The notes under the pieces were generated by a model that saw nothing but the letters and a program-made list of their open reading frames with translations, was not told the origin of the DNA and searched no databases. DNA of 17,978 nucleotides. It comes from Bacteroidales bacterium UBA3824. GTDB lineage: Bacteria > Bacteroidota > Bacteroidia > Bacteroidales > UBA3824. The DNA lies in NCBI GenBank assembly GCA_002393195.1, contig DGIK01000210.1, positions 1 to 17,978 on the forward strand, read 5' to 3'. Positions 1 to 8,002 of the stretch are shown here, in pieces. Numbering within the stretch: the first letter of the stretch is position 1; every line of letters starts with the position of its first letter. A program made the position numbers and the translations under genes.

Positions 1-150
1 AACATCGCTCAAGTCGAACACTCAAGGCACAGGTCCTTTAATAACTTCATGGTCAATACACTTGGCGCAATTGCCGCTTATTGCTTGTTCCCTAAAAAAC
101 CGTGCATTGTTTGTGATAGATATTTCGACAGGCAATTAACGTTATTCTAA
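1..150 (+). CDS. IS982-type transposase, C-terminal fragment (cut by window edge)
   Basis: Frame 1 is open from the first base to a TAA at 148-150 and gives 49 residues. They begin NIAQVEHSRHRSFNNF and end DRQLTLF. The QxxHSRHRS-NNF-N block followed by AAYCLFPKKP is, from memory, the C-terminal signature of Bacteroidetes IS982-family DDE transposases, where it lies just after the last catalytic glutamate region. The catalytic residues themselves lie outside the window, so intactness cannot be judged. Base composition is similar to the AT-rich genes that follow. The alternative is another IS4/IS5-like transposase with the same tail. Confidence 0.75.
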   Translation, partial: NIAQVEHSRHRSFNNFMVNTLGAIAAYCLFPKKPCIVCDRYFDRQLTLF

Positions 151-172
151 ATTCGTCGAACTCACGTTATTT
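1..172 (+). mobile_element. Right end of an IS982-like insertion sequence
   Basis: The transposase fragment stops at 150 and is followed at 155-168 by CGTCGAACTCACGT, a plausible terminal inverted repeat for this element type. The left end is outside the window, so neither the matching repeat nor a target duplication can be seen. The right boundary near 170 is an estimate. Nothing else recognisable lies between here and position 291. Confidence 0.45.
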
Positions 173-291
173 AAATGTTTTATCTAATTATTTCTTTAAG
201 ACCTTATACGCAAGTTTTTGATCTTGCAATAGTGACAAAATGGGTATTTAAACGCACACAAACTTCTACATAGTCTGAATGCTTTGGACTT

Positions 292-978
292 TTATAAGTC
301 TTCACCATTCGCATGGTTATATTCATTGTCATAGTACATTGAAATGTAATATTCACCATAGTGTTCGCATATACAGAACCATACGGGCTTCTTGGAAATC
401 ATATCCATAAGCATTCTTAATGTCATATCTTTCAACTCTTGGATGATTTCTTCGGTAGGATTCTCTAATTGTTCAGGCGAGTACTTCTTCAAGATTTCAT
501 TTCTAACCTGTTCCTTCATAGCCAATGTGTCCATCTGTTCCATACTTGGAACTTGATAGAACAAAGCGTCATATTTTTTTTTAAGAACAGACATTCCGTA
601 TGAGATGTCCTCAGAATCTGATAATGTATAATCCTCTAAGGTTATATATCTCTTATTATTCTTAAACTGACTAACAAGTTTATTGAAACGAATCTTTATA
701 TCTGCTTCACTTCGAGTATTAGCATCACAAAGCATAATTCGATATACTTTGTTATTATTTGTACCAATATAAATATGTACATCTTCTCCATTGAATTCTC
801 CATCAAGGAATTCGTTGTCTCCAAGTTTCTTAGGAACAAACCCCTTAGAAATAAGTTTTTGCGTCATTTCTGATTTGTATCCATCAATCGGAATGCCAAG
901 GAATGTAGTAACGTCTTTCTGAGCGTATGTGATAACAGTAAAAAATGCCATTATCCAACACATAATTATTTTTTTCAT
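292..978 (-). CDS. Secreted hypothetical protein, 228 aa
   Basis: The protein begins with a signal peptide (MKKIIMCWIMAFFTVITYAQ, cleavage likely after TYA-Q), so it should be exported to the periplasm or outer membrane. The mature part starts KDVTTFLGIPIDGYKSEM and includes GEFNGEDVHIYIGTNNNKVYRI. This resembles a recurrent Bacteroidales family of small secreted proteins opening with a TFLGIPVDG-like block, for which I know no function. Residues 140-195 are charged and helical. The rest looks like alternating beta strands. No catalytic motif or lipobox is visible. The ATG at 978 puts the signal peptide exactly at the N terminus. It follows the shortened secreted ORF at 1199-1402 on the same strand, separated by 220 bp. 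Confidence 0.75.
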   Translation of the reverse strand: MKKIIMCWIMAFFTVITYAQKDVTTFLGIPIDGYKSEMTQKLISKGFVPKKLGDNEFLDGEFNGEDVHIYIGTNNNKVYRIMLCDANTRSEADIKIRFNKLVSQFKNNKRYITLEDYTLSDSEDISYGMSVLKKKYDALFYQVPSMEQMDTLAMKEQVRNEILKKYSPEQLENPTEEIIQELKDMTLRMLMDMISKKPVWFCICEHYGEYYISMYYDNEYNHANGEDL

Positions 979-1119
979 ATTACCTAAATTTCGCAGCTCT
1001 TTAGTTTAACTTTCTTCACTAAGCACCTGAGCAATAAAAGATTATTCAGGGTTCGCCATATCTGAAACTTCACTTGCCTTAGTGCTGCAAATCAAAGCAA
1101 CTGAAATTCATTGACATGC

Positions 1120-1127
1120 CAAAGGTA
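1120..1127 (-). promoter_or_regulatory. Candidate -7 box for the secreted protein gene
   Basis: The minus strand reads TACCTTTG here, matching the Bacteroidetes -7 consensus TAnnTTTG. It lies about 140 bases upstream of the ATG at 978. No clear TTTG -33 box is found at the usual 19-21 base spacing, so support is partial. Confidence 0.35.
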
Positions 1128-1198
1128 AATATAATATCTGAGAAAAACATTGCTTTAAGCGAAAAAAAATGAACCCTTGACAAATTATCTGCGTATTT

Positions 1199-1402
1199 TT
1201 AGATATTGAAGCCCCCCTTCATTGCATATTGGACTTGCCAAAGGCGACCGTTGCGTGTGTCAAGTTTCAGAAACGTCCACATATTTTGTGTTGCGAACAG
1301 TTTGTAATGTTCGACAGAGGTTGTGGTGCTAACCTCGTTCTCCTGTGCGTATGTTGTTAACGCAAAGAAAATCATTGTGACAAATAAAACTACTTTATTC
1401 AT
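1199..1402 (-). pseudogene. Shortened secreted protein (67 aa), probable remnant
   Basis: The product has a signal peptide (MNKVVLFVTMIFFALTTYAQ). It continues with EHYKLFATQNMWTFLKLDTRNGRLWQVQYAMKG and then stops. The TQNMWTFLKLDTRNGRLWQVQ block is one I associate with longer Bacteroidales secreted proteins in which a similar block recurs several times. Here only the first unit remains and the last residues (GGFNI) look unrelated, suggesting C-terminal loss. The start lies 12 bp after the HNH gene stop at 1415 on the same strand, so it could be cotranscribed. A genuine 67-residue secreted peptide cannot be excluded. Confidence 0.45.
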
Positions 1403-1414
1403 AATGTATAACCA

Positions 1415-2863
1415 TTAGCATAAATCATCAAAAATTTCTCCACCTTTCCATTCCAATCCTTGTGCCATGATCAGAAAACGTTCACCTCCTTTTTCATCGA
1501 AATACGAACCATAACTTTCGTGGGCGAATTTATCTCCACTAATGTATATTTTGCAGCAAGCGGTCGGTTTTACATTGTCATTGTGGGTTACAACGCCAAT
1601 GGCCTTGCCATCTTTGAACATAGCAAAACCGACAATAGAGGATTCCCCATAACAATTTTTGCAGAATACCTTGCCAATTGAAAGATTATCATAGTATTCT
1701 TTCAACGAGGATGTCATCTTAGGACAAAGAATAAACTCGGTTGGTGTTTTCCAATCTATTTGCACCGCATTTTTTGTAATAGAATCGTATAATTGCGGTT
1801 GATAGTTCTCCATAAGATCTGTTAAATTGGGAGAGTAGTCGTTCTCATTAATATTGGGGCAATAATCGTAGTCATTGAAAGTCGAATAACAATTGCCATC
1901 AATTAAATTTGAATTATTACTATTGAACACAAGGTTCATTTCCATACCTTTGAAATGTTTTTCCGCCAATTCAATTGTTGTGTATTTTTTCAGAACTTCG
2001 TGGAGAAATTGTTTTCTTGCGTTCAATGTAACCATTGCTACAATATAGGGGGTCTCTCGGTTTGGTGATGACAATATTAGATGAATAACTTCTCTAATTG
2101 CATCGTATCGATGGTTGATCTCCTTGTAAACAATATTTTCACCACTTGCGAAAATACAGTTTTTGGAAAGATGTTGATGATATTCCTCTAATGATTCTGA
2201 ATTTGTGCAATATGGGAATTCCAATTGTTCGTCCCAGTTTTTCTGCAATGCATTCGGTGACAATGAATCCAGTATAGTTTTATCGGGAGTCAGCGGTTCA
2301 AAGACTTTGCCTGTAAACTTGTTTCCTCCGATGTACATTGCTTTGCGAGTGTCTTTGGCCCAATTAGAAATATTTTCGTAGGCATTTTTCGCCTCCTCTT
2401 TTGTTACTGTCCGCATCCATTCAAATTTTGGATAATAATGGGCATATTCATTTAGAATCGACGGATTTTCGATGAATGCCTCAACACTTCCACAGCAATC
2501 AATAATTTTTCTTAATGTTGCTTCGTTATTTAGTGCGTTTTCTAATTTGGTGACCCAACGCAAATTTTCAGGCCGATTGTTACAACGGTTAGTGTCTATA
2601 TGATCTACGACGTAATCATCTGCAGGTGGTTTTCCCAGAAAACCAAACGCCACAATGCGATGAACTGCATTGTTAATAAACATCATATACCCTTTTGATG
2701 AATCTTTTATGCCAAAAGTCCACACCTCATCTTTTGGACGCATTTTGTGCCCATCTTTTTTATGGCGCATAATGGCTCCATTGTTACGAACAGAATATAC
2801 CTCTCCCTTGTATTCGCACTGAACTTCGCAGTCGAATACTCCAAGCAAATCCCTATTTTCCAT
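1415..2863 (-). CDS. HNH endonuclease-like protein with duplicated C-terminal module, 482 aa
   Basis: Residues 66-104 form an HNH core of the HNH_3/homing-endonuclease type: AVHRIVAFGF (His68), then VVDHIDTNRC (His88) and NNRPENLRWVT (Asn95/96, Asn100). These are the metal-binding and catalytic positions expected for a DNA-nicking HNH enzyme. Residues 20-60 (VYSVRNNGAI to the HNH) resemble the NUMOD-like region that precedes such domains. The remaining ~380 residues are unfamiliar, but contain an internal repeat: residues 205-243 and 365-403 both read NA-Q--W----EF--C followed by SL-EY---L. The start ATG at 2863 lies 2 bp after the stop of the HTH gene at 2866, so the two form an operon. A free-standing homing-type or defence nuclease is possible. 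No intron is visible nearby. Confidence 0.75.
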   Translation of the reverse strand: MENRDLLGVFDCEVQCEYKGEVYSVRNNGAIMRHKKDGHKMRPKDEVWTFGIKDSSKGYMMFINNAVHRIVAFGFLGKPPADDYVVDHIDTNRCNNRPENLRWVTKLENALNNEATLRKIIDCCGSVEAFIENPSILNEYAHYYPKFEWMRTVTKEEAKNAYENISNWAKDTRKAMYIGGNKFTGKVFEPLTPDKTILDSLSPNALQKNWDEQLEFPYCTNSESLEEYHQHLSKNCIFASGENIVYKEINHRYDAIREVIHLILSSPNRETPYIVAMVTLNARKQFLHEVLKKYTTIELAEKHFKGMEMNLVFNSNNSNLIDGNCYSTFNDYDYCPNINENDYSPNLTDLMENYQPQLYDSITKNAVQIDWKTPTEFILCPKMTSSLKEYYDNLSIGKVFCKNCYGESSIVGFAMFKDGKAIGVVTHNDNVKPTACCKIYISGDKFAHESYGSYFDEKGGERFLIMAQGLEWKGGEIFDDLC

Positions 2864-2865
2864 TG

Positions 2866-3363
2866 TTATCTATTTTGGATTAAGTCAAGATGAGCGTCAA
2901 GCACAATTGCAATACGTGAAAGAATATCTACGCCTGTAGAATACTTTCCTTGTTCAATTCGTGAAAGATTGGCAGCATCAATACCTGCCAACAATGCAAG
3001 ATCCCTTGCTTCCATCCTTTTTGCTTCGCGTAGTTCACGAATGCGTTGACCAATTCTCACGCGTTCTCCTTGCCGGTTGCCCGCACCGACACCCATCGAA
3101 GGAACTGCATTTAGCAAAAATTCCCGACTGATTCTGTCAACCATCACTTCTTTGTCGTCGGAGAAGTTTTTGTCGAAAATAAATTCCATCAAATGAAGAA
3201 AATACGCCTTTGTTTCTTCACTACTATACTTTGCGACATCGGACACAATTTTGAAAATTTCGCCATCAGATGTCTGAACCTCGACATAATGCTCATCAAG
3301 AATCTGAGCCTTGGATTTTGTCGGGATGTCCATAAATTTTTTTAGATTTTTGTCCATATTCAA
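2866..3363 (-). CDS. XRE-family helix-turn-helix regulator, 165 aa
   Basis: Residues 104-160 form a classical HTH_3/Cro-CI domain: IGQRIRELREAKRMEARDLA, then GIDAANLSRIEQGKYSTGVD and a third helix IAIVLDAHLDLI. The N-terminal ~100 residues are acidic and unassigned (KFMDIPTKSK..., FIFDKNFSDDKEVM) and may bind a ligand or the partner protein. The gene is first in a two-gene operon with the HNH protein. Its promoter at 3411-3442 carries a perfect 18-bp palindrome over the TTTG box, which points to autorepression (inference). A second in-frame ATG at codon 3 is an alternative start. Confidence 0.85.
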   Translation of the reverse strand: MNMDKNLKKFMDIPTKSKAQILDEHYVEVQTSDGEIFKIVSDVAKYSSEETKAYFLHLMEFIFDKNFSDDKEVMVDRISREFLLNAVPSMGVGAGNRQGERVRIGQRIRELREAKRMEARDLALLAGIDAANLSRIEQGKYSTGVDILSRIAIVLDAHLDLIQNR

Positions 3364-3410
3364 TCAAACGTTTTTATCGTGGTGCCCCCACTTTAAAATT
3401 GAATTTGCGA

Positions 3411-3442
3411 CAAAATTATAAAACTATTTTTCAATTGGCAAA
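3411..3442 (-). promoter_or_regulatory. Promoter of the HTH-HNH operon
   Basis: On the minus strand a TTTG box (3442-3439) is separated by exactly 20 bases from TAATTTTG (3418-3411). This fits the Bacteroidetes TTTG-N19-21-TAnnTTTG pattern. The start codon is about 48 bases downstream. Confidence 0.75.
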
Positions 3443-3451
3443 TTTGCCAAT
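3434..3451. promoter_or_regulatory. Palindromic operator over the -33 box
   Basis: The perfect inverted repeat ATTGGCAAATTTGCCAAT contains the TTTG -33 element of the minus-strand promoter in its centre. A dimeric HTH protein bound here would block the promoter. The adjacent XRE regulator is the obvious candidate (inference). Confidence 0.7.
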
Positions 3452-3596
3452 CATTTATTTTGTTATAAAATGTTAAATATCGATTAATACATTGAATATT
3501 AATAAGATAAATAACCTATACCAGAAATACCCAGATTAAAATTTCAATCTCCAAATATTTAAGCGTTTTATTTATAATGTATCATCTCGAAAAAAC

Positions 3597-3627
3597 TTTG
3601 CCGTCATAGGATTTTTTCGTACCTTTG
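3597..3627 (+). promoter_or_regulatory. carB promoter
   Basis: TTTG at 3597-3600, a 19-base spacer, and TACCTTTG at 3620-3627 match the Bacteroidetes consensus. The expected transcription start lies near 3634, leaving a leader of about 20 bases before the ATG at 3655. carB thus appears to have its own promoter here; carA is not in the window. Confidence 0.8.
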
Positions 3628-3654
3628 CGGCGTGAAAAGTTATAGCACGCAATT

Positions 3655-6600
3655 ATGAAATTCACGGACATCCACAAAGTGTTGCTCCTGGGGTCGGGAG
3701 CGTTGAAAATTGGCGAGGCAGGCGAGTTTGACTACTCCGGCTCGCAGGCCCTCAAAGCACTCAAAGAGGAAGGCATCGAGACCGTCCTCGTGAACCCAAA
3801 CATCGCCACTGTGCAGACTTCCGACAAGGTGGCGGACAAGATTTATTTCCTGCCCGTAACGCCCGAATTTGTCGAAAAAGTAATTGCCAAGGAGCGTCCT
3901 GACGGCATCTTGTTGTCGTTTGGAGGGCAGACCGCATTGAACTGCGGCGTTGCGCTCCACCGTCAGGGCATTTTGGAAAAATACAACGTCCGCGTCATCG
4001 GTACGCCCGTAGAGGCAATCATCGACACCGAAGACCGCGACATTTTCAATCAGAAGTTGGCAGAAATCAATGTTAACTTCACCAAATCCCACGCCACAGA
4101 AACCGTTGACGAAGCCTTGAAAGCCGCCAACGAACTCGGCTACCCCGTCATTTTACGCGCCGCATACGCTTTGGGTGGACTTGGAAGTGGTTTTTGCAAC
4201 AACGACGACGAACTCCGCAGCCTTGCATCAAAGGCGTTCACATATTCCAATCAGGTTTTGGTGGAAAAATCCCTCAAAGGTTGGAAGGAAATCGAATACG
4301 AAGTGGTGCGCGACCGTTACGACAATTGCATCACGGTCTGCAATATGGAAAACTTCGACCCATTGGGAATCCACACCGGCGAATCCATCGTTGTGGCTCC
4401 AAGTCAGACACTTACAAACTCCGAATTCCACAAACTCCGCGAAATTGCAATCAAGATAATCCGCCACATCGGCATCGTGGGCGAATGTAACGTGCAGTAC
4501 GCCCTCGACCCCAACTCCGAGGATTACCGCGTCATCGAGGTCAACGCAAGGCTATCGCGCTCGTCGGCATTGGCATCTAAGGCGACAGGCTATCCTCTCG
4601 CATTCGTTGCCGCAAAACTCGGTCTCGGCTATGGTCTCCACGAACTCAAAAACACTGTTACAAAGGTAACTACGGCTTGTTTTGAGCCGGCGTTGGACTA
4701 TTGCGTTGTGAAAATCCCGCGTTGGGACCTCAATAAATTCGTGGGTGTCAGCAAGGAAATCGGCTCGGCGATGAAGTCGGTCGGCGAAATTATGGCAATC
4801 GGACGCACCTTCGAGGAGGCAATACAGAAGGGTCTGAGAATGATTGGTCAAGGTATGCACGGATTCATCGCAAATAAGCACATCGACAACATCCAAAAGG
4901 AACTCACCGAGCCTACGGATATGAGGATTTTTGCCATTGCGGACGCTTTTGCCAATGGCTTTACAGTTGACCAAATCCACGACCTCACCAAGATAGACAA
5001 GTGGTTCATTTACAGACTAAAATACATCTTTGACCTCGGCGAAAAGGCCAAGAAATACAACAACGTTCAGGAGATAACCGACGATATGATGCGCGAACTC
5101 AAACGCGCCGGATTCTCTGACTTCCAAATCGCCAAAATCGTCTATAAGCATACAGCCGTTGACATCACCGCCGATATGCTCAAAGTGCGCGAACACCGCA
5201 AGGCATTGGGTATCACGCCGTTTGTAAAGCAAATCGACACCCTCGCCGCCGAATATCCCGCGCAGACCAATTATCTCTACATCACCTACCACGGCACGGA
5301 GCACGACATCGATTTTTATGACGACAAACAGTCGGTAATCGTACTCGGCTCGGGCGCGTACCGCATCGGCAGTTCCGTGGAGTTCGATTGGTGCGGCGTC
5401 AATGCCATCAACACTATCCGCAAACGTGGTTTTAGGGCGATTATGATTAATTATAACCCTGAAACCGTCTCCACCGACTACGACACTTGCGACCGTCTTT
5501 ATTTTGACGAACTTTCATACGAGCGCGTCCTCGACATCTACGACCTCGAACAGCCTCGCGGCGTGGTTGTTAGCACCGGCGGGCAGATTCCCAATAACCT
5601 CGCGATGCGTCTTTACGAAGCCAATGTCCCCGTCCTCGGCACATCGCCGCTCGACATCGACAAGGCGGAAGACCGCAACAAATTTTCCGAACTCTGCGAC
5701 AGTCTGAAAATCGACCAACCCAAATGGAAGGAACTCACTCACGTTGACGACATTATGAAATTTGCCGACGAGGTAGGCTTCCCGCTCCTGATACGTCCTT
5801 CATACGTGCTTTCGGGCGCGGCGATGAGTGTGGTCAGCAACAAGACCGAACTTGGACATTTCCTCGAACTCGCCGCAATGGTTTCCAAGCAATATCCCGT
5901 GGTGGTTACTCAATTCTTGGAAAATACCAAAGAGGTTGATTTTGACGCAGTTGCGCAGAACGGCGAATTGGTATTGTACGCCATCAGCGAACATCAGGAA
6001 TTTGCGGGCGTTCACTCGGGCGATGCCACGATGCTGTTCCCTCCGCAAAAGTTGTACGTGGAGACAGTCCGCCGTATCAAACAGATTGCCAAGAAGTTGG
6101 CGAAGGCGTTGAATATCTCCGGACCGTTCAATATGCAATTCCTCGCCAAGGACAACGACGTGAAGGTCATCGAACTCAATCTCCGTGCATCGCGCTCATT
6201 CCCGTTTGTATCTAAGGTGTTGAAATGCAACTTCATAGAATACGCCACCGACATTATGTTGGGATTGAAAGTAACGCCTCCCGCCAAGACACTCTTCGAC
6301 CTCGAATATGTTGGTGTCAAGGCTCCGCAATTCTCGTTTGCACGTCTTGCAAAGGCCGACCCGACCCTTGGCGTCGAGATGGCTTCCACGGGCGAAGTTG
6401 GTTGTTTGGGTGAGAATTATTATGAGGCAATACTCAAATCGATGCTCTCCGTCGGCTACAAAATCCCGGAGAAAAATATCCTGATTTCGTCGGGTCCGTT
6501 GAAGAGCAAGATGACGCTCCTCAATCCCGTCAAGGAGTTGAAGGAGAAGGGTTACAACATCTATTGCACACGCGGCACGTCCAATTTCTTCCACGAAAAC

Positions 6601-6870
6601 GGCGTGGAGACCACTGTGGTGCATTGGCCCGACGACGACCGCAAACCCAACATCGCCGAAATGATCAAGGAGCACAAGTTTGACCTCGTAATCAATGTGC
6701 CCAAAAACCTCTCCAAGACGGAGTTGGACAAGGATTATGTAATCCGCCGTATGGCCATCGACTTCAACATCCCGCTCCTCACAAACGCCCGCCTCGCCGC
6801 CGCCTTCATCCGCGCATTCCTGCGTTATGGCGTTGACGATTTGAATATCAAGGCGTGGAATGAGTATTAA
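3655..6870 (+). CDS. carB: Carbamoyl-phosphate synthase large subunit, 1071 aa
   Basis: This cytoplasmic enzyme makes carbamoyl phosphate from bicarbonate, two ATP and glutamine-derived ammonia, feeding arginine and pyrimidine synthesis. Length is normal for the family (about 1070). The two homologous halves are visible: LLGSGALKIGEAGEFDYSGS at the N terminus and VLGSGAYRIGSSVEFDW near residue 560. Each is followed by an ATP-grasp fold with EVNARLSRSSALASKATGYP in the first and ELNLRASRSFPFVSKV in the second. Residues from about 938 (ILISSGPLKSKMTLLNPV) form the MGS-like allosteric domain. The glycine loops read YALGGLGSGF and YVLSGAAMSV, closer to animal CPSase I/CAD as I recall them than to the E. 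coli sequence. Start at 3655 fits the promoter and the conserved N terminus. The glutaminase partner carA is not adjacent on the left. GC content is clearly higher than in the preceding genes. Confidence 0.97.
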   Translation: MKFTDIHKVLLLGSGALKIGEAGEFDYSGSQALKALKEEGIETVLVNPNIATVQTSDKVADKIYFLPVTPEFVEKVIAKERPDGILLSFGGQTALNCGVALHRQGILEKYNVRVIGTPVEAIIDTEDRDIFNQKLAEINVNFTKSHATETVDEALKAANELGYPVILRAAYALGGLGSGFCNNDDELRSLASKAFTYSNQVLVEKSLKGWKEIEYEVVRDRYDNCITVCNMENFDPLGIHTGESIVVAPSQTLTNSEFHKLREIAIKIIRHIGIVGECNVQYALDPNSEDYRVIEVNARLSRSSALASKATGYPLAFVAAKLGLGYGLHELKNTVTKVTTACFEPALDYCVVKIPRWDLNKFVGVSKEIGSAMKSVGEIMAIGRTFEEAIQKGLRMIGQGMHGFIANKHIDNIQKELTEPTDMRIFAIADAFANGFTVDQIHDLTKIDKWFIYRLKYIFDLGEKAKKYNNVQEITDDMMRELKRAGFSDFQIAKIVYKHTAVDITADMLKVREHRKALGITPFVKQIDTLAAEYPAQTNYLYITYHGTEHDIDFYDDKQSVIVLGSGAYRIGSSVEFDWCGVNAINTIRKRGFRAIMINYNPETVSTDYDTCDRLYFDELSYERVLDIYDLEQPRGVVVSTGGQIPNNLAMRLYEANVPVLGTSPLDIDKAEDRNKFSELCDSLKIDQPKWKELTHVDDIMKFADEVGFPLLIRPSYVLSGAAMSVVSNKTELGHFLELAAMVSKQYPVVVTQFLENTKEVDFDAVAQNGELVLYAISEHQEFAGVHSGDATMLFPPQKLYVETVRRIKQIAKKLAKALNISGPFNMQFLAKDNDVKVIELNLRASRSFPFVSKVLKCNFIEYATDIMLGLKVTPPAKTLFDLEYVGVKAPQFSFARLAKADPTLGVEMASTGEVGCLGENYYEAILKSMLSVGYKIPEKNILISSGPLKSKMTLLNPVKELKEKGYNIYCTRGTSNFFHENGVETTVVHWPDDDRKPNIAEMIKEHKFDLVINVPKNLSKTELDKDYVIRRMAIDFNIPLLTNARLAAAFIRAFLRYGVDDLNIKAWNEY

Positions 6871-6875
6871 TACAC

Positions 6876-6939
6876 AATACGCCGTTATTTGCGGACAAGG
6901 ACAAACATCCCACGCAAATAACGGCGTATTATTTTTTTT
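6876..6939 (+). terminator. Intrinsic terminator after carB
   Basis: A perfect 18-bp stem pairs AATACGCCGTTATTTGCG (6876-6893) with its exact complement at 6913-6930, around a 19-base loop. It is followed by ATTTTTTTT at 6931-6939. It begins six bases after the carB stop codon. Confidence 0.92.
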
Positions 6940-6963
6940 GACAATTTACGACTCAGCCAAGGG

Positions 6964-7908
6964 TTACAACTTTTCAATTTCTTCGGGCGACAGCCCTGTA
7001 ACCTCCGCAATCATATCGATGGAATTGCCTTTCATTTTCAGTTTGTAAGCGATTTGACATTTGGCTTTTTGCTCGCCACGAGCTTCTCCACGCGCCTCAC
7101 CACGCGCCTCACCACGCGCCTCGCCGCGTGCCTCGCCTTCGCGTTCCTTCAAATTCATCACGTCATTATAAACAACGTAATCGTCATACTCTTTCAGATA
7201 CCGCTCTTGGTCGGCGTATGAAAGAGAATGGTATTTGGCGAGTTCGTTAAGTCGAAACAAACCCGCACTCTTTTCTGTAAATGGCATTGTCGTTTTCATT
7301 TTGTCCATATTTGCTAAATTGAACAACCAATAGTCAAGGCTCGTCTTGCAGTTTTTTTCTTTGAACTTGCCTTTCCTGTAATACGGCAACTGAATCTTCC
7401 AAAATTCAAGGAGGTCATTGCTTACTTCCTTGCTTTTCATATTGACTATGCAGTGCCTTGAAACTTTGTATTTCTCTTCTCCAGGGATTGTGAAATTGAG
7501 AAGGAACACGCCTATGACCTTGTTAATGCTGTAGTCCCAGCCTCTTTTCTCTATTTCTTTTTTCTTCTTCCCTTTGCGCCCTTCTACGACACCTTGCTGA
7601 GATATGCCACGTGCCATATAGTACATCATTCGTCTGTCTATGAAGGACTGCCGCTCGTTTTGCATCTCTACGATAAACTCATCGCCGGAGTCAAGTTTGC
7701 ACTTAATGTCGTAAATTATTCTGTGCCGGTCTTGCTTGTCTCCGTCTGATTCGTTGTTCAAGTACGTAATGTTCTCTATTTTGAGTTCGATGCCTACGGA
7801 CTCAAACAACGCAACGAGGAAGCCTTTCATCACCACCTCATCTCTGAAACACTTCTTGAACCCGAAATCAGTTATAGGGCTTATATAAAATATGTCCTTT
7901 TTGTCCAT
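6964..7908 (-). CDS. Rpn-like PD-(D/E)XK nuclease / putative transposase family protein, 314 aa
   Basis: The N terminus carries the family signature ISPITDFGFKKCF (residues 10-21). It is followed by IIYDIKCKLDSGDEFIVEMQ, in which Asp67 and Glu81-x-Gln83 form the PD-(D/E)XK variant (D...ExQ) active site, and then RRMMYYMAR. This places it in the PDDEXK_2/Rpn group. E. coli RpnA is a DNA endonuclease that promotes RecA-independent recombination; activity here is inferred. Residues 258-277 are five perfect GEAR repeats, followed by a C-terminal helix LSPEEIEKL. The gene converges on carB and its 5' end faces the RNA cassette. I find no convincing promoter upstream of it. Confidence 0.85.
   Translation of the reverse strand: MDKKDIFYISPITDFGFKKCFRDEVVMKGFLVALFESVGIELKIENITYLNNESDGDKQDRHRIIYDIKCKLDSGDEFIVEMQNERQSFIDRRMMYYMARGISQQGVVEGRKGKKKKEIEKRGWDYSINKVIGVFLLNFTIPGEEKYKVSRHCIVNMKSKEVSNDLLEFWKIQLPYYRKGKFKEKNCKTSLDYWLFNLANMDKMKTTMPFTEKSAGLFRLNELAKYHSLSYADQERYLKEYDDYVVYNDVMNLKEREGEARGEARGEARGEARGEARGEQKAKCQIAYKLKMKGNSIDMIAEVTGLSPEEIEKL
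7078..7137 (-). repeat. 12-bp tandem repeat encoding five GEAR units
   Basis: Five 12-bp units encode GEAR five times inside the nuclease gene, followed by a partial sixth (GEQ). The unit length is a multiple of three, so gain or loss of units keeps the reading frame. The segment probably forms a charged linker before the C-terminal helix. Confidence 0.9.
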
Positions 7909-7988
7909 TGTTGAAAATGTTTTGCCACAAAGAAAACATTTTTTTTCGATTTATGCAAAAAAATGCGACTGTTTTCAATAAAAAAAAC

Positions 7989-7996
7989 TATCTTTG
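7989..7996 (+). promoter_or_regulatory. Candidate -7 box of RNA copy 1
   Basis: TATCTTTG matches TAnnTTTG. It lies 53 bases before the first hairpin shared by both RNA copies; copy 2 has an equivalent box at 49 bases. A TTTG -33 box at normal spacing is not apparent. Confidence 0.5.
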
Positions 7997-8002
7997 CGCA
8001 GA

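Noticed and set aside
3640..6675. Several 75-160 codon antisense frames within carB
   Set aside because: They are shadow frames of a GC-richer, conserved coding sequence and lack recognisable domains or promoters.
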